From positions 12,389,328-12,453,327 of the forward strand of contig NC_046650.1 in the NCBI RefSeq assembly GCF_900324485.2: a stretch of 64,000 bases of DNA. Direction: 5' to 3'. Below the pieces are notes generated by a model. It was given only the letters and a program-made list of their open reading frames with translations, ran no database searches and was not told the DNA's origin. How positions within the stretch are numbered: the stretch's first letter is position 1; every line of letters starts with the position of its first letter. The DNA is from Mastacembelus armatus. Lineage: Eukaryota; Chordata; Actinopteri; Synbranchiformes; Mastacembelidae. Both the position numbers and the translations under genes were made by a program. Of the stretch, positions 40,701 through 51,700 are shown piece after piece.

Positions 40701-40971
40701 CCACTCGTGCCCCCCCAACCAAGAAAACATCCACTAAGAAGTCACATTCATATACCACGTTTTTTTTGTTTTCTTTTAATCACTTTTAATTTAGGATTTT
40801 ATTTATTTTACGTAATTCTGCTTAATTGGGATGGAAGTGATATAAATTTAGGATTTTATAAAGTCAAACTTAAATAAATAGGAGATAGAAATATTAAAAC
40901 TTAAGAAAATCATTTAGCAAGGATAAAAAAAGAATACCTGTCCTTATTATCTGCAATATAAAGTGCAGATA

Positions 40972-41329
40972 TCAATCCATCCATTATTTAAACCTGCTTC
41001 TTCCTCGGGGATCTGCTGGAGCCTGTCCCAGCTCTCTTTGGGTGGAAGGCAGGGGTCCACCCTGGACAGGTCACCAGTCCATCACAGGGCCACATAGAGA
41101 CAAACAACCTCACACACTCACACTCACTCCTATGGGCAATTTAGAGTCACCAATCAACCTGACATACATGTTTTTGGACTGTGGGAGGAAACCAGAGGAC
41201 CTGGAGAAAACCCACACAAGCACAGGGAGAACATGCAAACTCCACACAGAAAGGCCCCTGATGGGTTTCAAACCAGGAACCTTCTTGCTGTGAGGAGGCA
41301 GTGCTAACCGCTAAGCCACCATGCTGCCT
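40972..41329 (+). repeat. Teleost interspersed repeat, copy 2
   Basis: About 358 bp, near-identical in long blocks to 465-799 and without that copy's 25 bp deletion. It ends 'gctaaccgctaagccaccatgctgcc', the usual end of this fish repeat type. It lies just upstream of the dvl2 promoter. Confidence 0.8.
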
Positions 41330-42390
41330 AAAATACAGATAAATGCAATTTTAAAAAAAGACACACACACACGAATTGTATTTAGCTTGTAGACAAAGTG
41401 AGCAACTGCATCGGGACCCTGCCCCTTGGAGGCCCCAAAGCCTGGAGTTCAACATGGGTTAGTTGATTTGAAGGAAGTTCATTAATTGTTGGGAAAGATA
41501 CTCCACTCAAACTCAAGGTAAGATGAAACAATAAAGGTTTTAAGGTGGTTCTTATCTGTTACTTGTTTTGACACATATTCCCAAATAAATGTAGGCTATA
41601 TTTGACCAGATCCCTAGGGGTCAGGTGTCCACAGCAAATGTTTGTCCTTGGGTACCACAGCAGCTTAACAGGAACAAAAGGAACATGGACACAAACACTT
41701 TTTTAAATGCACCTTTATTTATTTATTTTTTTTACGGTAAATTAGCACTCATCCATTTTGTACTATACCGCCAGTATTTATAATGGTTTCACTCTGAGTT
41801 CTATGTGAAGTGGCTTGAGATGGTTTTTATTGGTATGGCATTATAGAAAATGAAGATGAATTGCAGTGAACTGCCAAAATAATCTAATAGGGAACTACAT
41901 GAACTGTTGGACAGAGTTTATTATACTAATTCATCAACATCAACCAGTACAAAAACATCCCCACATCCTAATACAGAGAAAAGTACACAAACTCACATAA
42001 GACAACACACTGGAAAGACCTTACAATTAGTTTTCATGACTACACTATTAAATTCCATCATTTAATATAATGATTTACTTCATCTGTATCATCTATGCTG
42101 GATTTATCACAGTCTGCCAAAGGTTGTTATTCACAATTGTTTTGAGAAGGTAATTTAATACCTTATGCTACAAAATGTTTTTAAAATAAGCAAATTAAAT
42201 TCCTTTTGCTAGAAATCCTTTGTAAATATCCAGCGGTACAGCTTTATTAAATTTATTTATGGGCTGTATAATATTATCAAGCAGCCACAAAGGAAAATTT
42301 ACAATCAACATGGATTTGAAGGCAAAACAGAAGATGTTAAAATTGAAAATGTTCATAAATATTTTAATAAATATTAACAATTGGTATTAC
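41330..42390. other. Intergenic, no gene seen
   Basis: AT-rich spacer between the dvl2 5' side and the 3' UTR of the membrane RING gene; minus-strand poly(A) signals for the latter occur near 42399-42404. No coding exon is supported. Confidence 0.5.
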
Positions 42391-42609
42391 TCAGTTCATT
42401 TATTTCCAGATAAGCCACTAGAGGGAACTCTTCATCCATATATTAATATGCAGTACAGTAAGTAAGGTTAAATGATGTTAGAGTAAACAACACTACAATA
42501 CCGGGTGACTGGTGGCCACATTGGTCAAAAATTATTCTGTGATTTTATAAATATATAATTGAAATTTGTGTTTTCAATTTGTGTGTCAACCTACACAATA
42601 AGATAAATC

Positions 42610-43251
42610 CTAATCAAATTTCCTGTTCAAGAAATGTGGTCCAAACACCACGCCGGCCACGCAGGTGATCACAAACAGCACCCAGAAGATGATAGCCAGC
42701 ACCTGCACACAGAACAGTGTCTTCTTGCTCTGCTGTATGACTTCCTCTTCCCCCACCAGGCCTGGCCCTGTGCTGTATGGTGTCTCCGGGTGCATCTGCT
42801 GCACCCGCAGGCTGACGGTTGGGAGGATGATGAAGCGGGTGTCCCTGCTGTCTCCCTCCAGGGAGAGCACCACTCTCTGGGTGACCGCGGCCAGGTGGCT
42901 CGCCATGGTCACAGGCAGGTGAAAAGCCATGGGGGGCAACCTGGCCAAGATGCGGGAGTTGCAGGGTAAGGACAGTGCATCCATGGTTTCTAGGGGGGTG
43001 AGGTGGCGGCATAGGGGGCAGGGGATGGCTGGTGGACTGGGTGGGTCTGACGGCACCACCGGACAAAGCTGGATCCTCTGGAGGCACTCGGTGCAAAAAA
43101 CATGGAGGCACTCCAGCATCCGAGGGCATTTATTATACTGATTGTACTCCTGGTAGCAGATGGGACACTCCATATCCATGGGCTCCCCAGGGGTGACCGC
43201 TACAGCAGCTGAGTCCGCCTGCTGGGGACCTGGGATGACATGCTCCGTCAT
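42610..43251 (-). CDS. C-terminally membrane-anchored RING-type E3 ubiquitin ligase (213 aa)
   Basis: A single coding exon from ATG at 43251 (MTEHVIPGP) to TAG. The frame stays open further upstream, but a minus-strand acceptor (tttctctttacag, about 43338) lies between, so the upstream part is probably 5' UTR; a donor at 44784 (CAGTGG|GTAAGTGG) could end a non-coding first exon. Residues 29-81 form a C3HC4 RING: CPIC at 29-32, then CLHVFCTEC at 48-56 and CPLC at 78-81, with a Pro-rich insert before the last pair. Residues about 185-208 (VQVLAIIFWVLFVITCVAGVV) form one membrane helix close to the C-terminus. The layout is that of the RNF182/183/186/223/225 group of small membrane RING ligases, which ubiquitinate targets at ER, Golgi or lysosomal membranes. 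The exact orthologue is unclear. Confidence 0.85.
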   Translation of the reverse strand: MTEHVIPGPQQADSAAVAVTPGEPMDMECPICYQEYNQYNKCPRMLECLHVFCTECLQRIQLCPVVPSDPPSPPAIPCPLCRHLTPLETMDALSLPCNSRILARLPPMAFHLPVTMASHLAAVTQRVVLSLEGDSRDTRFIILPTVSLRVQQMHPETPYSTGPGLVGEEEVIQQSKKTLFCVQVLAIIFWVLFVITCVAGVVFGPHFLNRKFD

Positions 43252-43395
43252 AGTGGGAGAGAGGATGAGTGGAAAGAGCTGGTTCAGACGTTCAGGGGTA
43301 AAACTTGTGGATGAATCTTTAATAGAAAATCTGTAAAATCTGTAAAGAGAAAACAATTTCCAGATTAACTTCTGTCAGATAAAAAGAACTCCAGA

Positions 43396-43430
43396 TGAGA
43401 TAAGATAAGATAAGATAAGAAAACCTTTAT
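43396..43430. repeat. (GATAA)n microsatellite
   Basis: A pentanucleotide tandem array followed by a 'cctttata' motif, a pattern frequent in fish genomes. It lies in the probable 5' intron of the membrane RING gene. Confidence 0.75.
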
Positions 43431-44784
43431 ACTCATGATACTCATGTAGTATTTAAACATCAGGGTCTGCTGCTTTGTTTTTTTAACTTTTACGAACAGA
43501 TTCCACAGAACATGAGTCATAGCATTCACTCATTAACCACTCAGACATGACCGTCTAAACATTACTCCCCTGCACCCGCAGTCATCTGGGCTCCATGTAG
43601 TGTGTGCAAGGCTGCACGGCCTACTCAGAGCATGACCAGGAAGTGAGGAAATAAAAAGCAACTTAGCAGAAGAGCTATGAAGGGAAGTAATAAGTCAGTG
43701 TAATCCCATCTACTGCACATGTGTGTGTTTTTTTTACCACCTACATTTGTTTTACTTGTAACTTAACACTAAGGAAGATTAGAATTTCTAGGACATAAAC
43801 AAGCCACAGTCTTGTTGTTTAAATTTAAAATACTTACATTTACCACCATGAAACTGCAAATAAGTCAAATAAGGTTTCCTAAAAGAGATTGTTTTGATTA
43901 AATGGACAACAATTAGATGAATTATTATTAAAACTAGACTCATTATAAAAACTCATCAAAATTATAAAAAAAAAAACTGTTGTCAAATATTGATGTGACA
44001 ACGTTCTGGTTGTTTTTAGCTTAGCACACTGAAACATCAAGCCTGGAAGTGATAGAATCCACCCAGCAGTACCTTTAAAATGTGTGCCCTTTGCTGAAAT
44101 CCTTCCAAAAACAAACTATGCACAAAAAAAGCAGCTTGTGGTTTTATGTGATTTGCTCTACTGGTAGATCAACTGTGTGGCATTTAGACAGAGCCAAGTT
44201 ATCTGCTTTCCTCCCTCTCTATTAAAAGCTAATCTAACAGGTTTTTGACTCCAGCTTCATCTTGAGAGCACAGCGATGATTTTCTCAGCTAACTCTTCAC
44301 CCGTCCCTCATAAACCCAGCTCTTCACGTGTTTTTTTCTAGCTGACCCAGTTACTCTCTCACCTGAAAATTCCCACATGTAAATATTTGTATGTACTGGC
44401 ACCTTTTTTTGTTTGTCGCTCACATGGGACAGAAGCCCATGTTCACTCAGGCGGGAACTGTTGCTTAGCAGATGGGGTCTCCTTTGAATTGGTCCCTGGC
44501 AACACATAGCCTGAATATTTCATAAGTAGACTACATATTAATGCAAAATCAGAGGAAACACGGGGCTTCAAATATCATTTCCAGCAGCAATAACAATAAT
44601 AATCTATTTTAGGGCATTCGAAAGAGAAATGTTAGGGAAAGCCCTGAGCAGCTTCTCTGTATAAATATATCTTATCTCTTGGATCTTATCTCTAGGTAGG
44701 TTGCCAGTTTCAGTATGATTGCACAGAGAAACTGGCAGCTATCCATCATTTAACAGTAAAAAGCAGACAAGAGAGCCACTTACC

Positions 44785-45060
44785 CACTGCACACACGCTT
44801 TGATCAGAGCAGACTTTGATGCCCACCTCCAGCCCCGGTGCTCCCCGTCACACAGCTCATACTTCTTCTCATCTTTGTACAGATTTTATCCTGGCAGAGC
44901 GTCTTCCTCTTTCTTCTGTGGGCACATTACACACTTAAATTTCCATCTTAATGCTCGGTCGCTACGTGTCTGAGCTTGGCTCGCTGGCAACCTGTTGCTT
45001 TTGTTCTGCCTCATCTAATTTTACTCGCCCTCGTCTCTGTGTCTGGTCCCCCGTGAGGCG
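44785..45060 (-). other. Possible 5' non-coding exon and promoter of the membrane RING gene
   Basis: A strong minus-strand donor (GTAAGTGG) at 44784-44777 follows GC-richer sequence with several CpGs, such as 'gctcggtcgctacgtg'. It would pair with the acceptor near 43338. This is inference from splice signals; no transcript evidence is available. Confidence 0.3.
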
Positions 45061-46286
45061 TCTCAGCAGTAATTAAACCCTTGGTGATGTGAAGGTAACC
45101 AGGCCACACAAGATAAAAAATGACACATTGGCGTCCTGACATTTCTTACTCCAGTTCCATATTATGTTATTATGTTTCCTGCCAGTCAGCATTTAGGATT
45201 TTCTACAACAAAGCATCACTAAGGGTGCAGTTATTAACATCTTCGTCTTCTACGAGGTTTCTGCGTTGACAGAAAACATTTGTTTTACAAATGATTTTTA
45301 ATTCATTTGTAAATAGTGAAAGTTGCAGGTGCAGAGGAGTTAATGTGTGTGCAGAGCAGCACTAATGTTCCTCTGTGGTATGAACGGGTGAATTATTGAC
45401 AGGTAAAAGAAGTCACAAATCATTACCTGGTACTCTGACTTGCTAGATGCCGTAGTCAAAGTGAAACACTGACTTTCACTAGAAACCTCAAAACTGATTA
45501 ATAGTATTCCTGGTAAAGGTAACATGTTAGCTTGCAATGGTCTGTGGTTGCTCTGCGGGATAATCTGCAGTATATAACGCAATATATAATAACAGTCCAG
45601 AAACTAAAGTTTAACTGGCAAACAGGCTGAACTCCATAATATTAACCACAAAGTTTTTACAACAGTCATACACATGAAAAACCGCTTATTTCCAAATGCT
45701 AGGACGTTACTGTTTAGCAAAGATAATGGTCAGTGTGTTTATTGTGCCAGTTGTTGGCTAATGTTTGAAAATTAACACCAAGCAGAAAAGCAATTCATCA
45801 ATTATTGATTCTAACATTCACACATGTGCCAAGTGAAAAAGTCTTGTCTGAAACTCCCCGGTGAATAAATGTATTATTTTTAATTGAACTTAAGTCCTTT
45901 TGATTTAATTCATGTTTCATAACTGGCCTAAATGACCCCACAGGCCTGAACTTTGAGGGAACACAAAAAAAGCCTTACGGTAAGTTTAACACTGAAGGCA
46001 AAAGCGAGAAGGCTTATCACCAGGCAGAGCCTGTGATTTGTTGCCAAGATTTTAGAGGAAATCACCATGAAAGGAGTTCAACAACTGATAGGAAGAGGCT
46101 TGTCTGGGGATTACCATGGCGAGGGAAGTGCTGACATCACATCCACCAACACACCCTGGGGTGTTAGCGAGGGCGAGGAACATGATACCTGTCAGACACA
46201 TTCAAGTTAGAACACCTTTTTATTCAGCTTTAAATAAATCTTTCAAGAGGATCTCAGGAAGAAAACACTCCAATCCAACATGGAGG
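45061..46286. other. Intergenic, no gene seen
   Basis: Spacer between the two divergent RING genes. No coding exon or clear repeat seen. Confidence 0.45.
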
Positions 46287-46720
46287 CAGTGGTGGAAGAA
46301 GTACTCAGACTTTTTTACTTGAGTAAAAGTAGAACTACCACAGGGTAAAAGCAGTAAAAAAAAAGTAGGTGACCTGTTTTCAAATATGGAATAGAATAAT
46401 AATCAAAACATAGTTTAAGTGCTAAAAGATTCGAAATAGTGATGGATTATTGTGTTCATCACTTTAATGTTGAAGCTTATTTTAACTTCCTTATATGCTG
46501 CTTTGACTAATGTTTATTATTTGAAGTACTTGACATACTTCTGGGTGTTTTGTGAATTTCTCACTGGGATCAATTCAAGTTTTGTGATTAAACTGTATTT
46601 TGTCTAATTCTAGAAAGTTATCAACAAAATGTAGTGGAGTACTGAATAGAAGAAAATGGAAACAGTCAGGTGACGTACAAATACCTCAAAACTGTATTTG
46701 ATTACACTAGGTCAATTTGA
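46287..46720 (+). mobile_element. Degraded non-autonomous DNA-transposon-like repeat
   Basis: It begins 'cagtggtggaagaagtactc', followed by 'ttacttgagtaaaagtag' and 'taccacagggtaaaa'. This is a widespread teleost repeat whose far end normally mirrors its start. The far half is recognisable around 46630-46715 (tgtagtggagta, aatacctcaaaactgta), but the closing inverted repeat is lost. The hAT-like class is from memory of such repeats, not from an alignment. Confidence 0.55.
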
Positions 46721-46864
46721 CTAAACCCAGTCAATTTTCATCTATTGGTTAATCAATAAAAAGTGTTCTGTTGTGGCTGTGACCTGTGAAATCTGAGTCT
46801 CTTACTGTGGAATTGTGCGTGTGTGAAGGAGTGATTCATGAATTTAACTCAGACAATAGGATTT

Positions 46865-46868
46865 GTGC

Positions 46869-46902
<34 letters not shown>
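46865..46902. repeat. (GT)n microsatellite
   Basis: A dinucleotide GT tract of about 38 bp in the upstream region of the RNF227-like gene. Confidence 0.9.
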
Positions 46903-46903
<1 letters not shown>

Positions 46904-47056
46904 AGTGTCATGGTCCGTTTGGTTTCATTACATCACGTGTCTTCTTTGCTTAGTGACTCACACGCTGTTTTGGCTCAGATCTGCTACGTTTTCTGGCAGG
47001 TTGTCAAAAGGTAGAGTCCCCGCTCCTCCTCCCGGGCTCTACGTCTCATCCTGGAG

Positions 47057-47064
47057 TATATAAA
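47057..47064 (+). promoter_or_regulatory. TATA box of the RNF227-like gene
   Basis: TATATAAA lies 76 bp before the start codon at 47140, which places transcription start near 47090 and gives a 5' UTR of about 50 nt. Confidence 0.65.
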
Positions 47065-47139
47065 TGTGGGTCAGCTTACTCAGGACTTCATTCAAACTTG
47101 GAGGTACTCGCTGAGAAACGATCCACACCAGAAAACGGG

Positions 47140-47987
47140 ATGTATTCAGAGCTTGACTGCGGAATTTGTTACCGGACCTTTAACGCAGGTCGGCGGTGTC
47201 CCCGAGAGCTCCACTGCAAACACAGCTTCTGTGAGAGCTGCCTCCTGGTCCTGTCTCGACCTCCGGGTCCGGATGATGCGCCTCCGGCCGACAGGTGTCA
47301 CATCGTCTGCCCGCTGTGCCGACAAACCACATCCATCTCCAGCGAGAGGACGGTGAGAGTCGCGCTCAGGGTGGATGAGTGCGTCCTGGAGCGGCTGCTG
47401 GCGGCGGGAGCCCCCGACCAGGACGATGATGACGAGGAGGAGGACGGAGAACCGAAGGAGGAGGAGGGCGGAGACGACAGCGAGGAGGCGACGCGCCTAG
47501 AAACTCCAGCCGAAGAGAGCGACTCCTCCGCGGGCACCAGAGGCGGGTCGCTCCGGCGGTCATGGAAGAAAGTGTGGCGGAAGATTGTTGGAAAGGGCAC
47601 ACGGAGGGGCGGAGAAAGTGAGTATACAAAGACTGGTTTTCCAAGTTGTCATGGTGGAGTAGGCCTAAACAGTGTTACTAGGAGTCTGGGACGAGTAAAG
47701 TCTATAAATAGGCTTTTGTTTTGATGTAAGCCTTAGAGGTGTGGGGCCACAACGACTTCAGGCTGGACAGTTTAGGATTTTGTTTGTGTGTAAACTCTAA
47801 ATCATCCATCATGTAGCCTGTATGTTTTCTTGTTTATTTTTATCCCTTGTTTCCACAGCTCCGTATGTCCAGTCTTAACTTTTTAATATTCAGTATTATA
47901 ATAACAGTTTTCTGCCTTCCTCCAACAGACTGTATGACCAGCGCTGACCTGAGGAACCTCGCCCTGATGTCCTGCTATGTGTTTTAA
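47140..47987 (+). CDS. RNF227-like RING finger protein (178 aa, two exons)
   Basis: Exon 1 is 47140-47617 and exon 2 is 47929-47987; the donor is GAAA|GTGAGT, the acceptor ctccaacag, and phases agree. The N-terminus is YSELDCGICYRTFNAG, resembling the 'GELDCNICYRPFN' start of human RNF227, which maps to 17p13.1 like DVL2 and ACADVL. The RING spans about residues 6-66: CGIC, CKHSFCESC, and CPLC after a longer Pro-rich spacer. After it come a strongly acidic tract (about 95-125, many D/E) and a basic stretch (SWKKVWRKIVGKGTRR); exon 2 adds SADLRNLALMSCYVF. No membrane helix is clear. It is predicted to be an E3 ubiquitin ligase. The start is ATG 47140; an upstream in-frame TTG at 47098 is unlikely to be used. 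The paralogue name is probable, not proven. Confidence 0.82.
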
Positions 47988-48235
47988 GCTGTCTGCATCC
48001 TCAGTTACCCTGGATAATGTGATTATATTTTCATTTTAAACTGTTGGACCCATGGTGATCTCTTCCTTCAGCTTTTAGATGACTTGTTTGACTGATGACC
48101 ACTATGTAACTGTGAAAAAAAAAAAAGAGGTGCTGAAGTGGTTCATATATTAAAAAAAATACACAACATGTGATATTTATTCTTCTCATGAATGTATTTA
48201 TTTTGAAATTCTTTGTTACATTTTTGTTTAGGAGC

Positions 48236-48241
48236 AATAAA
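48236..48241 (+). terminator. Poly(A) signal of the RNF227-like gene
   Basis: AATAAA about 250 nt past the stop codon, followed by GT-rich sequence of the kind found downstream of cleavage sites. Confidence 0.7.
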
Positions 48242-48532
48242 GGCGTTTTGGTTTCAGTTTGCAGTGAAGTTTTCTGTGTGTGCATGTTGGTTTTTGGACG
48301 GGAATCAGTGAGTCAGTGTGTGTATTATTCCAATAAAATACACTGGTCTAGTTTTGGCTTGTCTTTGCAGTAACAATACAACACAATAACACTGCACCAA
48401 GCTTGGGCCTGTTTAAAAGCAGACAATACGAAGTGAAAGCAAACTTTATAAAGTAAAATGCAAGAATGAAGTAACATTACCCTTGTATTTAAAGAATCCA
48501 AGCAACAGTTCAGTAAAACTATGAAAATGTGA

Positions 48533-48646
48533 TCACATATTTAAATTACCCTTCACAAACAGCTCCAGGAAGTTGGTCAGCTGAAGCCAGGTGCCTCCAA
48601 TCAGACTCACAACCAGCAGCAGGGCAGCTCTGGTTCTGTGCCTCAT
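48533..48646 (-). CDS. Short minus-strand frame with signal-peptide-like start (37 aa), uncertain
   Basis: MRHRTRAALLLVVSLIGG followed by TWLQLTNFLELFVKG and a few more residues. It has a basic n-region, a Leu/Val core and common vertebrate codons (repeated CTG, GTG). A weak donor (AAGG|GTAATT) near 48547 could extend it, but I found no convincing next exon. It lies 5' of, and opposite to, the predicted first exon of the unknown secreted gene. The same frame is open upstream to 49024, which may be chance. No family is recognised. Confidence 0.2.
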   Translation of the reverse strand: MRHRTRAALLLVVSLIGGTWLQLTNFLELFVKGNLNM

Positions 48647-48735
48647 TTGTTTGACAAGTGAAATATATGTCTTGTCAACACTATTGGAACTTTTTTGCAT
48701 TTTTCTTTTGACAAACACACAAACCAGGGGAGAAT

Positions 48736-51700
48736 ATGTCCACCACGTCAGGCAACAGCACTCTCTACTCAAGGTAAATGACACATTTTGAAGTGTTTGC
48801 AAAACCGTGGCACGTTTAATCCGAAAATGAGCAAATGAGTTTTGACTGATGCTGCTGGGATTTCCATAAATTTCAGCAGTATTGTCATAGTGAAACACTG
48901 GGTTTTTTTTAATCCACAGATTCCTGTTTGTCTTTGTGCTGGTCTGTGCAGCTGTTATGTCATTTATCACGTGTTCAGATGCTGCAAGAGGTGAGTTCAA
49001 ATAGGCCAGTATGTGCCAGGCCACTACTAGAGTGTGTGCAGTCTCAACAAGCTATCTCCTACTGACTCCCTGAAAAATGCCATGAGCATGTGCCGGCTGA
49101 TTTTGTTACATGGAGAAAGATACACTTATTTCCACAAAACTAATGAGCAGAGTCAGGATTTTCTCTGGCACATTTCAACTAGTCATGACCTGCTGAGAGA
49201 CAAGGATGGTATTTGTGAGGAAATCATAGTAAATTGTGAATTTTTTTTTTTAATGTCCTGCCATTGGAAATTCAGGTTAGAATAAAGGTGAATTCCTAAA
49301 TATAAGAACAATTGATTAAGTAACATCACTGAAAATTTCAATTTGAACTTGAGTCTGACACCAGTTTTTTTTTTTTTTTTAGTTGCCAACACTGCTGAGT
49401 GATTCATTTTCCAGCATTAGAACATAATTTTTTATGTCCCCTTCTTTTTATCTTCAGCCAGTCCTGTGATAACCCAAGTGGACAATGGAGTGAAGCATAA
49501 TATCCTGAGATCACTGTATACTCCATACAAGCAGAATCCTCCCCTATTTACTGCTTTGCTGTCAAAAGAAACTGGAGTTCAACCTGGAACTGATCGTGAA
49601 ACTGAGACAAGCGGGATGTACAGCAAAACCTCGCTAATCAATCACCATCAGCCAGCCCCTCTACCCTTTACAGATGGTGCCTTTATTTACGATGAAAACA
49701 GCCCAGATAACAGACAGGCTGGAGTGCAGAGGGGTCACAGCACAGGTGCAATGAGGCCAGGAAGCAGCATTTTCACCATTTACTCTCAGCATGGAGAGCA
49801 AAGCTTTGAGAAGCCGCAGTCCAGAGTGAATTACCACCCCCTCTCTCAGAAAGCAGCCCAAAGTACAAAATCTTATAAGCCTGTGGTCATTAGAAAATCA
49901 TTTAAAAAACAACTTCCCTTTCACCAGGGTTCTAGTTTTCCACGGGTTTGGACCCCCAAAAATCCTCAGAAATCCTACAACAAAGAAATCACTTCTAAAA
50001 ATGACTCTCCAAATGTGGCTGAAGATAAATCCATTTGGCAACCCTCTACTGTTTTCTCATCCCAGTGTGGTGGGCATTGGAGTTCACCACTGCCTAGCTC
50101 AATAGGGCATTACAGCAGCTGTAAAGAAGCCAATAAGCTCGCTGCTGTCGGGGTGCAGAGGGCATCTAGCAGGATTCGGCCAAACAAGTTTCTAGGGTTT
50201 GCACCTCATGAGCCATCAATCAGCTACAGCTTGGATGCCTCAAGCTCAGAAAAAGTGACAGATTTCTCCCAGAGGCCAAACTTGGTGAGCAGCAGTGAGA
50301 CCGGACACACAAAGGTCCAGTCGTATCTGTTCAAGGACTCTCAGAACCAGTTCTTTGGACACGAGACCATTAAGAGACTCACTGGAGATGGGCCCAGTAC
50401 TTTTGCCACACCACAACATGAGCCAGTACAAGCTTCCAGTGAGTTTTCTTTAAATTTGAAGCGGTTACAACAATCGCACAGAAAAGATCCAACAAAGGAA
50501 GTGCAGCCTGTCCCAGTTAACGCTCGTCCACTGTATTACAACAACAATGTGGCCTGGTTTGGTGCTCAGGCAGATAGTTTCACCAAATACCAGCCCACAT
50601 TTAGTGTATACCCCACAACACAAACTTCCAGTCAACTGTCCTTACACCTTGCTCCAGGCAAAGGCAATACCTTGGAAAGTTTTGCCTCTATGCCTCATGT
50701 AGATTCCAAGTATAGCCATGCCACTAACACTGAGAAATCTGATGTCGGTAAGTCAGTTAATACATCAACAAAAGGGTCCATGCATGGTTACAAACCTGGA
50801 CAATCTACAAAATTCATCTATGGCTTCAGAGGGTTTGAAAGCCCTATGTGGCAAGCTGCAAAGGACCAATCTGTCCTCTCATCCTATGACAGACTCATCT
50901 CTCGAAGTTACAGCTTTGACAAAAGAAAGTCTCTATATACTCCTTTGTCACCAAAGTATAGCTTTGGGCAGAGAGGACCACCTACTGTGACCACAGCTCC
51001 AGAAAAACACCAGAGGACACCCACGGTTTATTCCTCACCCTCTTCTGGGATTTCAAATATAATCCAAACCACAACTCTTTCTACTTCAAGGCTGTTCAAA
51101 TCAGGTTTTAAGGAAGTGGCATCTCTGCTGCATGGAAGTGATGCCAATATAGACAGCAACAGCAAGCGCAGACAGTTCAGAATCTATAAAAGAATATCTG
51201 GTCTCAAAGAGTATGGCAGTCGGCCACAGGGGGGAGCCAAAACTTTAGTCAAAGAACCAGACACATCTGCCACTCTGAAGGATTTTAAAGGTTTTAAACT
51301 TATGAGCTCACACATCTGGCAACCAAAAAGCAGCAGAGTTCACAAATGGCACAATCAAAAAGGTCAAAGAGAACAAGGTACCAGCGATATGTCCACACAG
51401 AAACAAACTAAGCTAAAGAGTGAAGAACTTCAACCAGTTCTAAAGGCTGCAGGAAGCACTGAAGTCAGCGGATTAACAGCTGACAAATACAAACAAAACA
51501 GCAAAATCCATAGTTTCCTGGGATTTCCACCTCTTAAAGACAGAGCTGGGAATGGTAATACCGAAGTACACAGGAAACACGCAGAACAAAATCCGACTAC
51601 AGCAGCACCTGCTCACAAAGTCTCATCAGCTGATCTCAGATCAGCAGGGGGGGGGCAGGAAAAACAAACCTGCTGCAATGAAGGCGAGCCTGTTCAACAG

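Noticed and set aside
42614-43129. 171-codon minus-strand frame in the membrane RING gene
   Set aside because: Shifted frame of the real RING exon, Pro/His/Gly-rich with no domain.
47298-47644. Minus-strand frames over the RNF227-like exon
   Set aside because: Ser/Pro-rich antisense of the acidic tract; no start context or splice support.
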